55,994 nucleotides of DNA. Source: Alphaproteobacteria bacterium. GTDB taxonomy: Bacteria; Pseudomonadota; Alphaproteobacteria; Micropepsales; Micropepsaceae. Location of the stretch: positions 1-55,994 of the forward strand of contig CANJLC010000013.1 of the NCBI GenBank assembly GCA_947475445.1. Direction: 5' to 3'. The notes under the pieces are model-generated. The model did not search any database, was not told the DNA's origin, and was given only the letters and a program-made list of their open reading frames with translations. This document shows positions 8,465-18,212 of the stretch, piece by piece (the first letter of the stretch is position 1; each line of letters begins with the position of its first letter). Made by a program: the position numbers and the translations under genes.

Positions 8465-9431
8465 AATTCCAGGTCCTGACGATGTGCTGGCCGCTGCATG
8501 CCGCATCGCGCCTTACGCTGTGCGCACGCCGCTGGTGGAGAGCCCGCAGCTGGGAGAGAAAATTGGCGGACGGGTTTTCCTCAAGCTGGAAATCCTGCAG
8601 CGCACCGGCTCGTTCAAGTTTCGCGGTGCGCTGAACCGCATCCTGATGATTCCCCAAGATCAACGCGCTGCCGGCGTGGTGGCTTTCTCCTCCGGCAATC
8701 ATGCCCAGGGCGTCGCCGCGGCGGCAAAGCTGCTTGCCATGCCCGCGTTGATTGTCATGCCGTCAGACGCGCCGCGCGCCAAGATCGAAGGCACGCGCGC
8801 TTTTGGAGCGGAAATTGTCCTTTATGACCGCCTGAAAGAGGATCGCGAGGCCATTGCGGCCCGCATCTGCGCTGAACGCCGCGCCACATTGGTCAAGCCC
8901 TTCGATGACCCCGGCATCATGGCAGGGCAGGGCACGGTGGGACTCGAGATTGCTGAAGATGCCGCCCGCCTGGGGGCAGTGCTGGATACGGTGCTGGTGC
9001 CTTGCAGCGGCGGCGGCCTGGTCAGCGGCGTGGCGCTGGGGCTCCGGACTGCGGGGCTCGCGGCCAAGGCCCACAGTGTCGAGCCGGAAAATTATGACGG
9101 CATGCGCCGCTCCCTGGCGGCGGGGACGCGCAGCAGCGCCCCAGGCGGAAAACAGTCCATCGCCGATGCCCTGATGGCGCCAACCCCGGGCGAGCATGTC
9201 TTTGCCCTGGCAAAAAACCTGTTGTCGCCGGGCCTTGTCGTGCGTGACGCTGAACTCGAAACAGCGGTGGCGTTTGCCGCAACAAGGCTCAAGCTTCTGG
9301 TCGAGCCGGGCGGCGCTGCCGCGCTGGCGGCTCTGCTGGCGGGCAAGGCGGAAGGCCGAAACATCGCGCTGGTGCTGTCGGGCGGCAATGCGGATTTTGC
9401 GGCGGTGGCCGAGATCGTCGGACGCTCTTAA
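8457..9431 (+). CDS. Fold-type II PLP enzyme, threonine dehydratase/serine racemase-like
   Basis: This 324-residue protein is of the threonine ammonia-lyase/serine racemase group. The PLP lysine is K54 in GSFKFRGA, the phosphate-side SSGNHAQG is at 78-85, and the glycine loop SGGGL is at 184-188. It ends without a regulatory ACT domain, so it is closer to catabolic dehydratases or racemases than to IlvA. The start overlaps the preceding gene by 8 nt, making it the fifth coupled gene of the kamA cluster. It could supply a D-amino acid or a keto/dehydro acid for the ligases. A threonine-degrading role unrelated to the cluster remains possible. Confidence 0.85.
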   Translation: MVEIPGPDDVLAAACRIAPYAVRTPLVESPQLGEKIGGRVFLKLEILQRTGSFKFRGALNRILMIPQDQRAAGVVAFSSGNHAQGVAAAAKLLAMPALIVMPSDAPRAKIEGTRAFGAEIVLYDRLKEDREAIAARICAERRATLVKPFDDPGIMAGQGTVGLEIAEDAARLGAVLDTVLVPCSGGGLVSGVALGLRTAGLAAKAHSVEPENYDGMRRSLAAGTRSSAPGGKQSIADALMAPTPGEHVFALAKNLLSPGLVVRDAELETAVAFAATRLKLLVEPGGAAALAALLAGKAEGRNIALVLSGGNADFAAVAEIVGRS

Positions 9432-9502
9432 CGAATCTTGCGAATTAAGGTTTACGCCCGCATTCGCTTCATCCGCGCCGCAGCCGGGATTAAGCCCGGA
9501 TC

Positions 9503-9946
9503 ATGTTCAGGACCCTGGTTTTCTTTGTCGGCTTTGTGATGCTGCTGGGCGCCGGCGTGGGCGTTGCCGCCTGGCCCAGCGCCACGCGCGCCTCCGCCTC
9601 CGGTTTCAGCAGCGACGAAATGCTGGTGCGCGCCTATGCGCGCGTCGATACCGGCATGCCGGTGTCGCAGCTTGCCGCCGCCGGGTTTGATCCGGCCAAG
9701 GCGGAACGCCTGTCGCGGCTGGGCCTGATGGAACGCTACATGCCCAAGGACAGCGCGCAGTTCGATAACCTCGATCCGGCGGTACAGGATTGCTATGTCG
9801 GGCGCAGCGATTGCAGCGCCTATATCTTCACCGCCATGGGCGCCGAAGCTGTTCTGCTGGTGAAGGGCGGGCGCGTGACCTGGAAAGCGATTTCCGGCGT
9901 GGCGGTGGCCAAGATGCGCCGCGCCCAGCGCATGGCAAGGCAGTAG
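9503..9946 (+). CDS. Exported protein of unknown function
   Basis: This 147-residue protein has an N-terminal hydrophobic segment (residues 5-24). The soluble part contains AYARVDTGMPVSQLAAAGFDP, a C-SDC-SAYIFTA segment with two cysteines, and a basic C-terminus. The repeated small-residue pattern DTGMPVSQLAAAGFD resembles the BON/SmpA-like lipoproteins in which a short helix is followed by strands, but there is no lipobox. It lies 71 bp after the PLP enzyme gene and before a strong terminator, so it may be read through from the kamA cluster. The function is unknown. Confidence 0.6.
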   Translation: MFRTLVFFVGFVMLLGAGVGVAAWPSATRASASGFSSDEMLVRAYARVDTGMPVSQLAAAGFDPAKAERLSRLGLMERYMPKDSAQFDNLDPAVQDCYVGRSDCSAYIFTAMGAEAVLLVKGGRVTWKAISGVAVAKMRRAQRMARQ

Positions 9947-9976
9947 TTTTCAAAAACGGAGTTTGGGATCCATCCG

Positions 9977-10001
9977 GCCCGGCGCAAGGCGCCGGGCTTT
10001 T
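9977..10001 (+). terminator. Intrinsic terminator after the 9503 gene
   Basis: A perfect 9 bp stem GCCCGGCGC/GCGCCGGGC with loop AAG is followed by TTTT. It closes the plus-strand transcription unit that includes the exported protein gene. Confidence 0.85.
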
Positions 10002-10055
10002 GGCGCCGCACCGGCGGCTGCCGCGCCGGTTACCCGGCTGAGGGTTGGGCGCAGC

Positions 10056-10095
10056 ATGGTTTTGGCGGCGCGCGCTAGCGCGGCGCCAAAACCAT
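10056..10095. repeat. 12 bp inverted repeat over the end of infC
   Basis: ATGGTTTTGGCG (10056-10067) and CGCCAAAACCAT (10084-10095) are perfect inverted repeats separated by 16 nt that include the infC stop codon. There is no T-run on either side, so it could be a 3'-end stabiliser or a terminator that does not need a U-tract. Confidence 0.55.
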
Positions 10096-10620
10096 CATCA
10101 TCTGCCGGCCTTCCATCTTCGGATACTGTTCCAGCTTCGCGAAGACTTCGGTGTCCTTCTGCACGCGGGTCAGAAGGTCCATGCCCAGATGCTGGTGCGC
10201 CATTTCTCGGCCGCGGAAACGCAGGGTGACCTTGACCTTGTCGCCCTCGTCGAAGAAGCGCTTCATCGCCCGCATCTTCACGTCGTAATCGTGATCGTCG
10301 ATGGTCGGGCGCATCTTGATCTCCTTGATCTCGATGACCTTCTGCTTCTTGCGGGCCTCGTTGGCCTTTTTCTGCTGTTCGTATTTGTACTTGCCATAGT
10401 CCATCAGCTTGCAGACGGGCGGCTTGTTGTCGGGCGACAGCTCGACCACATCCACGCCTTTTTCCTCGCCCAGCGCCAACGCCTCTTCCAGGCCGATCTC
10501 GCCATATTTGTGGCCATCATCCCCGATCAGGAAAATGGTCTTGGCGGTGATCTCGTCATTAATGCGCGGGCCGTCCTTGAACGGGGCCTTGTTGGCCTCC
10601 TGAAAACGTCTGGGTACTAT
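10075..10620 (-). CDS. infC: Translation initiation factor IF-3
   Basis: This 181-residue protein binds the 30S subunit and checks start-codon pairing. The N-terminal domain contains [13 protein letters not shown]-type [10 protein letters not shown] and DLVELSP-like [24 protein letters not shown]. The C-terminal domain holds [16 protein letters not shown] and [10 protein letters not shown]. The frame has no ATG before residue 48. Full length needs the non-canonical start ATA at 10620-10618, which lies 6 nt after AGGAG. A rare start codon is a known autoregulation device for IF-3, which discriminates against such codons. thrS lies upstream; the usual rpmI-rplT genes do not follow. Confidence 0.9.
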   Translation of the reverse strand: MVPRRFQEANKAPFKDGPRINDEITAKTIFLIGDDGHKYGEIGLEEALALGEEKGVDVVELSPDNKPPVCKLMDYGKYKYEQQKKANEARKKQKVIEIKEIKMRPTIDDHDYDVKMRAMKRFFDEGDKVKVTLRFRGREMAHQHLGMDLLTRVQKDTEVFAKLEQYPKMEGRQMMMVLAPR

Positions 10621-10811
10621 GACTCTCTCCTGTGGTTAGCCGTGCGTCATCGCGCCTACGCTGGTCCGTCGGGGCCAAGCGAAACGAGGTTCGATCATGG
10701 ACGCAAACGGGGGCCTTTCGATGACGCGCCGGGATGGCGCTGGTCCAACCCTGTGGGGGCGGGACTTGCGCCCAAGATAGGGCCTGAAATGCCCCAAGAA
10801 AAGGGCTATTC

Positions 10812-10836
10812 GGCTAAATCCACACGGGATTTAGCC
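10812..10836 (-). terminator. Hairpin after thrS
   Basis: A perfect 10 bp stem GGCTAAATCC/GGATTTAGCC with loop ACACG starts 5 nt after the thrS stop codon. On the minus strand it is followed by a weak T-containing tail (CCCTTTT about 9 nt later). It may terminate thrS partly, leaving some read-through into infC, or mark an attenuator. Confidence 0.55.
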
Positions 10837-10841
10837 TGTTT

Positions 10842-12776
10842 CTACCGCAAATCCGGCGGAACGGCTTCTGCCGTCAGCGCCGCGATGGCGGCATCCAGGC
10901 TGAGGCTCTCCTGGCCTTCCGAACCCAGCTTGCGGATTGTGACGCTGCGGTTTTCCGCTTCACGGCGGCCCAGCACCAGAAGATTGGGCACCTTGGCCAG
11001 GCTGTGGCGGCGCACCTTGTAGTTCACGGTCTGGTTTTCGGTATCCAGCACCACCCGCAGGCCGGCTTTCTTCAAGGCCGCTTCCACTTCGCGCGCATAG
11101 GGATCGGCGTCCGCCACCACAGTGGCCACCGCCACCTGGACCGGCGCCAGCCAGAGCGGGAATTTGCCGGCATAATGCTCGATCAGCACGCCGATGAAGC
11201 GCTCCATCGAGCCGACAATGGCGCGGTGGAGCATCACCGGGGGATGCTTGGCGCCGTCTTCGCCGATATAGGACGCGCCCAGCCGTTCGGGCATGTTGAA
11301 ATCCACCTGCAGCGTGCCGCATTGCCATTCGCGGCCGATGGCGTCGGTCAATGTGAATTCCAGCTTGGGGCCATAAAAGGCGCCTTCGCCCTTGTTGTAG
11401 GTGAACGCCAGGCCCGCGGCGGTGGTGGCCTTTTCCAGGCTGGTCTCGGCCAGATCCCAGACCGCGTCGGCGCCGATGCGCTTTTCCGGGCGCGTCGCCA
11501 GCTTCACTTTCACCTCGTCGAAGCCCAGATCGCGATAGGCGCGCAGCAGAAGCTCGCAGAAGCTTTTGGTCTCGCTGGTGATCTGGTCATGGGTACAGAA
11601 GATGTGCGCATCATCCTGCACAAAGCCGCGCACTCGCATGATGCCATGCAGCGCCCCGGACGGCTCGTAACGGTGGCAGGAGCCAAACTCGGCCAGGCGA
11701 TAGGGCAGTTCGCGATAGGATTTGGTGCCCTGCTTGAAGACCTGGATATGGCCGGGACAGTTCATCGGCTTGACCGCCAAGGTGCGGTTCTCGCTTTCGA
11801 CTTCGGCGATGAACATGTTCTGGTGGAACGTGTCCCAATGGCCGGACTGTTCCCACAGCTTGCGGTCGAACAGGATCGGCGTCTTGATTTCCTGATAGCC
11901 GGCTTCACCGACGCGGCGGCGGATATAACTTTCCAGCGTGCGCCACAAGGCATGGCCATCGGGATGCCAGAATACCTGGCCCACGGCTTCTTCCTGCATG
12001 TGGAACAAATTCATTTCGCGGCCCAGCTTGCGATGGTCGCGCTTTTCCGCTTCCGCCAGCCGCTCCAGATAGGCGTCCAGTTCCTTCTTGTCGCGCCAGG
12101 CGGTGCCATAGATGCGCTGCAGCTGGGCGTTGTTGGAATCGCCGCGCCAATAGGCGCCCGCGATCTTGGTCAGCTTGAAGGCGTCGCCGATCTGGGCGGT
12201 GGTGGGAAAATGCGGGCCGCGGCACAGGTCGTGCCAGTCGCCATGATAATAGATCGAGACGTCCTCGTTGGACGGAATGCTCTCGATCAGTTCGGCCTTG
12301 TACTGTTCGCCGATATCCTTGAAGTGCTGCACCGCCTTGGCGCGCGGCCAGACTTCGCGGCGGGTGGGCCGCGCCTGCTTCACGATCTCGTGCATCTTGG
12401 CTTCGATGACGGGCAGGTCTTCGGGGGTGAAGGGCTCGTTGCGCGCGAAGTCGTAATAAAAGCCGTCGTCGATCGCCGGGCCGATGGTCACCTGCGTGCC
12501 GGGATAAAGCTCCTGCACCGCCATCGCCAGCAGATGCGCCGCGTCATGGCGGATCAGCTCCAGCGCCTTGTCATCCTTCTTGGTGATGATGCGGATGCTG
12601 GCATCCTGCTCGATCGGCCGGAACAGGTCCCATTCCTTGCCGTCCAGCTCCAGGATCAGCGCCGCCTTGGCGAGCCCGGGTCCGATGCTGGCGGCGATCT
12701 CGCCGCCCGTGACGCCGCGCGGAAACGTCAGAGCCTTGCCGTCAGGCAGGGTGATGGTGACGTTTGCAGCGGACAC
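10842..12776 (-). CDS. thrS: Threonine--tRNA ligase
   Basis: This 644-residue class II synthetase charges tRNA-Thr. The N-terminal TGS domain (VTITLPDG..., residues 5-65) is followed by the editing domain with HDAAH. The catalytic core has FHPDG-type [14 protein letters not shown], motif 2 around [17 protein letters not shown], and zinc ligands including the C of MNCPGH. The anticodon domain follows from about residue 540. The start was set at GTG 12776-12774 because AAGGAG lies 6 nt upstream and the TGS domain begins there, although the frame extends 22 codons further. infC follows after 221 bp, as in the common thrS-infC arrangement. Confidence 0.97.
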   Translation of the reverse strand: MSAANVTITLPDGKALTFPRGVTGGEIAASIGPGLAKAALILELDGKEWDLFRPIEQDASIRIITKKDDKALELIRHDAAHLLAMAVQELYPGTQVTIGPAIDDGFYYDFARNEPFTPEDLPVIEAKMHEIVKQARPTRREVWPRAKAVQHFKDIGEQYKAELIESIPSNEDVSIYYHGDWHDLCRGPHFPTTAQIGDAFKLTKIAGAYWRGDSNNAQLQRIYGTAWRDKKELDAYLERLAEAEKRDHRKLGREMNLFHMQEEAVGQVFWHPDGHALWRTLESYIRRRVGEAGYQEIKTPILFDRKLWEQSGHWDTFHQNMFIAEVESENRTLAVKPMNCPGHIQVFKQGTKSYRELPYRLAEFGSCHRYEPSGALHGIMRVRGFVQDDAHIFCTHDQITSETKSFCELLLRAYRDLGFDEVKVKLATRPEKRIGADAVWDLAETSLEKATTAAGLAFTYNKGEGAFYGPKLEFTLTDAIGREWQCGTLQVDFNMPERLGASYIGEDGAKHPPVMLHRAIVGSMERFIGVLIEHYAGKFPLWLAPVQVAVATVVADADPYAREVEAALKKAGLRVVLDTENQTVNYKVRRHSLAKVPNLLVLGRREAENRSVTIRKLGSEGQESLSLDAAIAALTAEAVPPDLR

Positions 12777-12943
12777 GTGATTCTCCTTCAAAAGCCGGGC
12801 CTTCCTTAGCGTTTTGGCACCGCTGACCGCAACCCTGGCCATTTTGGGCCGTTTTCAAGGGCATTGCCGGGAAAAACCCCTCTTGAGTGCGGGCCCGTCC
12901 GGCGCGAGAATGGGCGCTGAAATGGCCCATATTGGAGACAGAG

Positions 12944-13302
12944 ATGAAACATCACTTGTCGAAGGCCATCCTGGCCAGCCTGGCCCTGGCCACACTCGTA
13001 ACGGCCCAGCCTGCGATGGCGGCTGGCAGCGTTTGCCTCAACGTGCATGACATCATGACATCAAGAACAGCGACGCTGCCAGGGACGGAAAGTCCGTCAC
13101 GTTCCAGATGAGCGACGGCAGGCTTTACCGCAATGATTTGCGCGGTGGCTGCTCTGATCTCAAATTCACGGGCTTTGCCTGGAACATCAACCCGTCCGGC
13201 CAGGTCTGTGACAATGAACCCGTCAACATGCGTGTGATCGGGTCCGGCCAGGTCTGCTCACTGGGAAAGTTTACCCAGGTGTCGGCTGCGCCCCGCGGCT
13301 GA
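12944..13302 (+). pseudogene. DUF6491-like secreted protein, frameshifted
   Basis: The ATG at 12944 opens a signal peptide (KAILASLALATLVTAQPAMAA), then GSVCLNVHD. The frame is then lost at a tandem duplication of ATGACATC (13047-13054 and 13055-13062). Removing one copy restores one continuous frame: VHDIKNSDAARDGKSV, then SDGRLYRNDLRGGC, and a C-terminus with CDNEPVNMRV and CSLGKFT. The repaired product, about 116 residues, has the paired-Cys pattern of DUF6491 proteins. The downstream frame has no further stops, so the mutation is recent or a sequencing error. The gene is transcribed divergently from thrS and ends at a strong terminator. Confidence 0.75.
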
Positions 13303-13324
13303 TGATCAGCGCATAAAAGAAAAA

Positions 13325-13351
13325 GGCCGCTCGCAAGAGCGGCCTTTTTTT
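13325..13351. terminator. Bidirectional intrinsic terminator
   Basis: The stem GGCCGCTC/GAGCGGCC with loop GCAA is flanked by an A-run on the left and seven T on the right. It closes the DUF6491-like gene and could also serve the convergent DUF1993 gene. Confidence 0.9.
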
Positions 13352-13410
13352 GTCGCAAAGGGCCTGTGTATTCGCCCGGCCCTTCGCTTGCGCTCCGGGC
13401 GTGCGTCACT

Positions 13411-13435
13411 CGGAATGATCCACCGGATCATTCCG
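13411..13435. repeat. REP-like palindrome, copy A
   Basis: CGGAATGATCC (13411-13421) and GGATCATTCCG (13425-13435) form a perfect 11 bp stem with a 3 nt loop. The right flank is TTCGCTGCGCGAA. Read on the minus strand, it matches the layout of the palindrome at 16036-16060 (GCGnAGCGAA, then GGAA...TCC, 3 nt, GGA...TTCC, then AGT). Confidence 0.65.
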
Positions 13436-13455
13436 TTCGCTGCGCGAACCGCTCC

Positions 13456-13941
13456 TCACCCTCCCAGGTAGTCCGACTTGCCCAGCGCCACACCGCGGTT
13501 GCGCAGGATGGCGTAGGCCGCGGTGATGTGGAAATAGACATTGGGCAGCACGAATTTGTTGGCATAGTCCACGCCCGTGAACTCGAAAGTGTTCTTGGGG
13601 AATTTCAGCACGATCTGCCTTTCGCCCGCGCCCTCGAAGGCTTTCTTGTCCAGGCTCTTGAGGAAATCGACCGTCTTGGCGACCCGCGCCTTCAACTCGG
13701 CGAAGGTGGTTTCCGTGTCTTCGAATTTGGGAATCTCCACCCCGGCCAGCCGCGCGCCGGCGCCCTTGGCGGTGTCGCTGGCGATGGTGACCTGGGCCTT
13801 CAGCGGCAGCATGTCGGGGGCCAGGCGGGCCTCGTTCGGGTCAATGCCGCCATGGGCTTCACCCTTGGCCAAAATCGAGGACAGGCTGCCCAGCATGTGG
13901 ATCATGGGCGGAATGGTTGCGTCATAAAGTGAGTAGGACAA
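13456..13941 (-). CDS. DUF1993 family protein
   Basis: This 161-residue soluble protein begins SLYDATIPPMIHMLGSLSSILAKGEAH. It contains PLKAQVTIASDTAKG and ends with FVLPNVYFHITAAYAILRNRGVALGKSDYLGG, all typical of DUF1993, a DinB-like four-helix family. The HITAAYAILR segment near the C-terminus is the most diagnostic. No metal triad typical of DinB is obvious. It stands alone and converges on the DUF6491-like gene; the role is unknown. Confidence 0.9.
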   Translation of the reverse strand: MSYSLYDATIPPMIHMLGSLSSILAKGEAHGGIDPNEARLAPDMLPLKAQVTIASDTAKGAGARLAGVEIPKFEDTETTFAELKARVAKTVDFLKSLDKKAFEGAGERQIVLKFPKNTFEFTGVDYANKFVLPNVYFHITAAYAILRNRGVALGKSDYLGG

Positions 13942-14056
13942 TGGCGTCTCCCTTGGGATTATCAGTATGGCGGGAACATGGGCGCTGGCGCGGTCCGGTT
14001 CAAGCCCGGCGGCAAAGGGGGCTTGAGGGCGGCCCGGCTATCCCGTAAGAGGCGGC

Positions 14057-14302
14057 ATGAGCACCGAGACCCTGCCAGACCGGCTTTCGACGGATCCCAA
14101 AAGCCCTTTCCATGACGCTGCCCTGCTGGAGCGTGGCATCGGCATCAAGTTCAACGGCATCGACCGCAACAATGTCGAGGAATATTGCGTCAGCGAGGGC
14201 TGGGTGCGCCTGGCGGTGGGCAAGACGGTGGACCGTCACGGCAAGGCCATGACCGTCAAATACAAGGGCACCGTCGAGCCTTATTTCAGGGCGCCTGAGT
14301 AA
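14057..14302 (+). CDS. DUF3297 family protein
   Basis: This 81-residue protein has the pattern PDRLSTDPKSPFHD, then GIGIKFNGIDRNNVEEYCVSEGWVR and KYKGTVEPYF, which covers the whole DUF3297 family length. The family is widespread in proteobacteria and has no known function; it is small, acidic and soluble. It is monocistronic, with its own terminator at 14333. Confidence 0.92.
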   Translation: MSTETLPDRLSTDPKSPFHDAALLERGIGIKFNGIDRNNVEEYCVSEGWVRLAVGKTVDRHGKAMTVKYKGTVEPYFRAPE

Positions 14303-14332
14303 AAGCCACGGGTCGTTGCGGCAAAAGAAAAA

Positions 14333-14358
14333 GGCCCGGTCTTGCGACCGGGCCTTTT
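14333..14358. terminator. Intrinsic terminator between convergent genes
   Basis: The stem GGCCCGGTC/GACCGGGCC with loop TTGC is preceded by an A-run and followed by TTTT. It is placed to stop both the DUF3297 gene and the minus-strand gene ending at 14376. Confidence 0.9.
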
Positions 14359-14375
14359 CTGTATTGCGGCTGTTT

Positions 14376-15251
14376 TTACGAACGCGAGGTGAAGACCTGC
14401 ATCGTCACCTGGCGGCGGCCAATTGCTTCGCAGCGCATGGTGAGCGAGGAGACATTGCGGCTGTCGCCCGGCAGGTCCAGCTTTTCATACTGGCCCATGC
14501 TGAGCCGGTCGCGATTGTGCAGGGCAAGGACCTGGGTGCGGCCATTGTCGAAACGGGCCACCACGCGGCTGCAGCGGGCGTCGGATTCCAGCGGCTTGAG
14601 CGCGATGGAGTCCACCCGCAAGCCACGGCGGCCTGCAAAGCTGGTCTCCTGGTCGCCGCGCCCGTCAAAGCTCTTGGAGCCGATCAGCTGCCATTCGTTG
14701 ATCTGGTTGCTGCCCCAGTTGAACATGCGCGACCAGGTGCGCTGCCAGTCCGGGCTGCGCTGCCATTCGCCGCGATAGCGGCCGACATCGGCCACGATGC
14801 GGATGGCGGCGCTGCGGCCACGGTCGCTCTCGCAATTGAAGTCGAGGCGGCGGATGGAACGGTCACGGCCCGGCAGGTCCACATTGGTGGGGCGGTTTTC
14901 GCGCAGGCGGCCGCTGAAGATGTTGCGGGTCTGGCCGTTGCCGAAAGTGGCGTTGACCGACCGGCAATTGATGTCGTTGCGCTGGGCGACGAATTGCAGC
15001 ATTTCCACAGGGCCGCCGAAATCGAACACGCGCGCATTGCGGTTGTTGTCGCGGTTGCCGAAGCCGTTATTGTCGCGGCGGTCGCCATAGCCGCGATTGT
15101 CGCGATTGTCACGATCACGGTTGCCCGGGCCACCAAAGCCATCGCGGCCGTCGATCTCGATGGTGCCGATCGTGTCCCAGGCGGCAAGCACCGGGGTGGC
15201 CATGCCGGCGCACAAAAGCGTGGCGAGCAAGGCGATTTTGCTGGTTTTCAT
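14376..15251 (-). CDS. Secreted protein with two internal repeats
   Basis: This 291-residue protein has a signal peptide (residues 1-23, ending PVLAA) and an Arg/Asn/Asp/Gly-rich linker at about 36-70. Two related modules of about 75 residues follow. The first has NCRSVNATFGNGQTR, then VDLPGRDRSIRRLDFNCE. The second has RCSRVVARFDNGRTQ, then LDLPGDSRNVSSLTMRCE. Both share a Cys near the start, a DNG/GNG turn, an LPG turn and a closing Cys, suggesting a duplicated beta-sandwich with a disulfide in each module. A central linker (residues ~155-215) is Trp- and Arg-rich. The family is not recognised. GGAG lies 8 nt before the ATG. Confidence 0.75.
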   Translation of the reverse strand: MKTSKIALLATLLCAGMATPVLAAWDTIGTIEIDGRDGFGGPGNRDRDNRDNRGYGDRRDNNGFGNRDNNRNARVFDFGGPVEMLQFVAQRNDINCRSVNATFGNGQTRNIFSGRLRENRPTNVDLPGRDRSIRRLDFNCESDRGRSAAIRIVADVGRYRGEWQRSPDWQRTWSRMFNWGSNQINEWQLIGSKSFDGRGDQETSFAGRRGLRVDSIALKPLESDARCSRVVARFDNGRTQVLALHNRDRLSMGQYEKLDLPGDSRNVSSLTMRCEAIGRRQVTMQVFTSRS

Positions 15252-15432
15252 TTGTAAATCTCCATGGGTTTTTGGCGCAAATTGGCGCCCTGACGTGCCC
15301 TCTGGAGGCTGTAACGTTACAGCAGCTTTAATGTTCCGCCCGTCTTCTGGCGGTGAAAACCGAGCGTACGGCAGCGGCGCGCTTTTCAGCAAATTTTCTG
15401 GCTATAAACTGCGAAGCAGGAGCACAAGAACC

Positions 15433-16065
15433 ATGTGTGGCAAGTTTCGACAGCGCAGGACATGGCAGCAGGTGCACGACCTGTATGAGTTGCTCACGCC
15501 TTACATCGGCGAAGTCGCCACCGTGACGCCGATGCGCTTTGCCTCGGTGCTGGTGCTGGATGACGCCGGCAAGCCGGTCATAAGGCAGATGCGCTGGGGC
15601 TATCCCAGGGCCGGATCGGATGCGCCGGGCAATGTGCCGGGCCATATCCATGCCCGGGCCGAAACCGTGGACACGCTGCCCACCTTCGCGAGCGCTTTCC
15701 GGGAACGGCGCGGCCTGCTGCTGGTAGAGAGCTTCAACGAGGGCGAGGAAGTAACGCCCAGGAAAACCCGCCAGCACACCATCACGCCCAAAGACGGCAA
15801 GCCGCTGGGCATCGCGGTGATCTACGAGCATTGGGTCAATGAGGCGGGCGGCGAACTTTACACCTTCGCCATGCTCACCACGGCCGCCAACGCGCTGGTC
15901 GGCACCATCACCGACCGCATGCCGGCGGTGATCAAGGCAGAAGATTGGGACGCCTGGTTGCACGGAGGATCGAAGGAATTATTGGTGCCGCTGAGCGGCG
16001 ACTGGAACATGGTTGAGGAACGCTCGCGTAGCGAAGGAAAAGGTCCAGCGGACCTTTTCCAGTAA
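15433..16065 (+). CDS. Divergent SRAP (YedK/HMCES-like) protein
   Basis: This 210-residue protein belongs to the SOS-response-associated peptidase family, whose Cys2 crosslinks to abasic sites in single-stranded DNA. MCGKF places the nucleophile at Cys2. MRWGYPRAG, HARAETV, RGLLLVESFNEG and TDRMPAVI match the usual MRWGL, NARSET, RCLIPADGFYEW and HDRMPVIL. The Glu of the YEW motif is kept (FNEG). The Asn of NARSET is His here and the His of HDRMP is Thr, so two of four active-site positions differ. The last 15 residues are encoded partly by a palindromic repeat. It may be a variant activity or a DNA-binding derivative. Confidence 0.8.
   Translation: MCGKFRQRRTWQQVHDLYELLTPYIGEVATVTPMRFASVLVLDDAGKPVIRQMRWGYPRAGSDAPGNVPGHIHARAETVDTLPTFASAFRERRGLLLVESFNEGEEVTPRKTRQHTITPKDGKPLGIAVIYEHWVNEAGGELYTFAMLTTAANALVGTITDRMPAVIKAEDWDAWLHGGSKELLVPLSGDWNMVEERSRSEGKGPADLFQ
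16036..16060. repeat. REP-like palindrome, copy B, inside a gene end
   Basis: GGAAAAGGTCC (16036-16046) and GGACCTTTTCC (16050-16060) form a perfect 11 bp stem with loop AGC, preceded by GCGTAGCGAA. It encodes the last residues of the SRAP protein and matches the architecture of the copy at 13411-13435. Confidence 0.65.
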
Positions 16066-16070
16066 AAAAA

Positions 16071-16096
16071 GGCCCGGTGTTTCCACCGGGCCTTTT
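16071..16096. terminator. Bidirectional terminator, SRAP gene and groEL
   Basis: The stem GGCCCGGTG/CACCGGGCC with loop TTTC has an A-run of seven on the left and TTTT on the right. It separates the convergent SRAP and groEL genes. Confidence 0.9.
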
Positions 16097-16123
16097 GCAT
16101 TCAAGTCGTTGGATGGGTTGGAC

Positions 16124-17824
<1,701 letters not shown>

Positions 17825-18127
17825 TTACTTCTTCTTCTTGCCTTCGATCACGCCCAGGATGTCGCTCTCCTTCATGATCAGGAGATCTTCGCCATCAATC
17901 TTCACTTCGGTGCCCGACCATTTGCCGAACAGGACGGCGTCGCCGGCCTTCACGGAGGTGGGGATGAGCTTGCCGTTATTGTCGGGGGCGCCCGGGCCAA
18001 CGGCGATCACTTCGCCTTCCTGGGGCTTTTCGGCGACGGTATCGGGAATGATGATGCCGCCGGCGGTCTTCTGGTCTTCTTTGACGCGGCGGACGACGAC
18101 GCGGTCGCCAAGGGGACGGAACTTCAT
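17825..18127 (-). CDS. groES: 10 kDa co-chaperonin GroES
   Basis: This 100-residue lid protein starts [14 protein letters not shown]. It has the mobile loop around [18 protein letters not shown] (residues 21-38) and the tail [20 protein letters not shown] lies just before the ATG at 18127. The frame stays open upstream, but the family starts here. It is first in the groES-groEL operon under a sigma-70 promoter and a CIRCE-type operator. Confidence 0.99.
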   Translation of the reverse strand: MKFRPLGDRVVVRRVKEDQKTAGGIIIPDTVAEKPQEGEVIAVGPGAPDNNGKLIPTSVKAGDAVLFGKWSGTEVKIDGEDLLIMKESDILGVIEGKKKK

Positions 18128-18175
18128 AGGGGCCTCTCCTAAAGGATTGGTTTTACTTGGAAAAATAATGACAGG

Positions 18176-18200
18176 CAGCACTCTCCCGTAGGGAGTGCCA
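18176..18200 (-). promoter_or_regulatory. CIRCE-type HrcA operator
   Basis: GCACTC (18178-18183), 9 nt, GAGTGC (18193-18198) matches the core of the CIRCE consensus TTAGCACTC-N9-GAGTGCTAA; the outer bases diverge. It lies between the promoter and groES, where HrcA is known to bind. hrcA itself is not in the window. Confidence 0.85.
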
Positions 18201-18212
18201 GCCCTCAAGGGG

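Noticed and set aside
11004..12809. 601-codon plus-strand frame opposite thrS
   Set aside because: thrS has all class II motifs on the other strand; this frame is a shadow.
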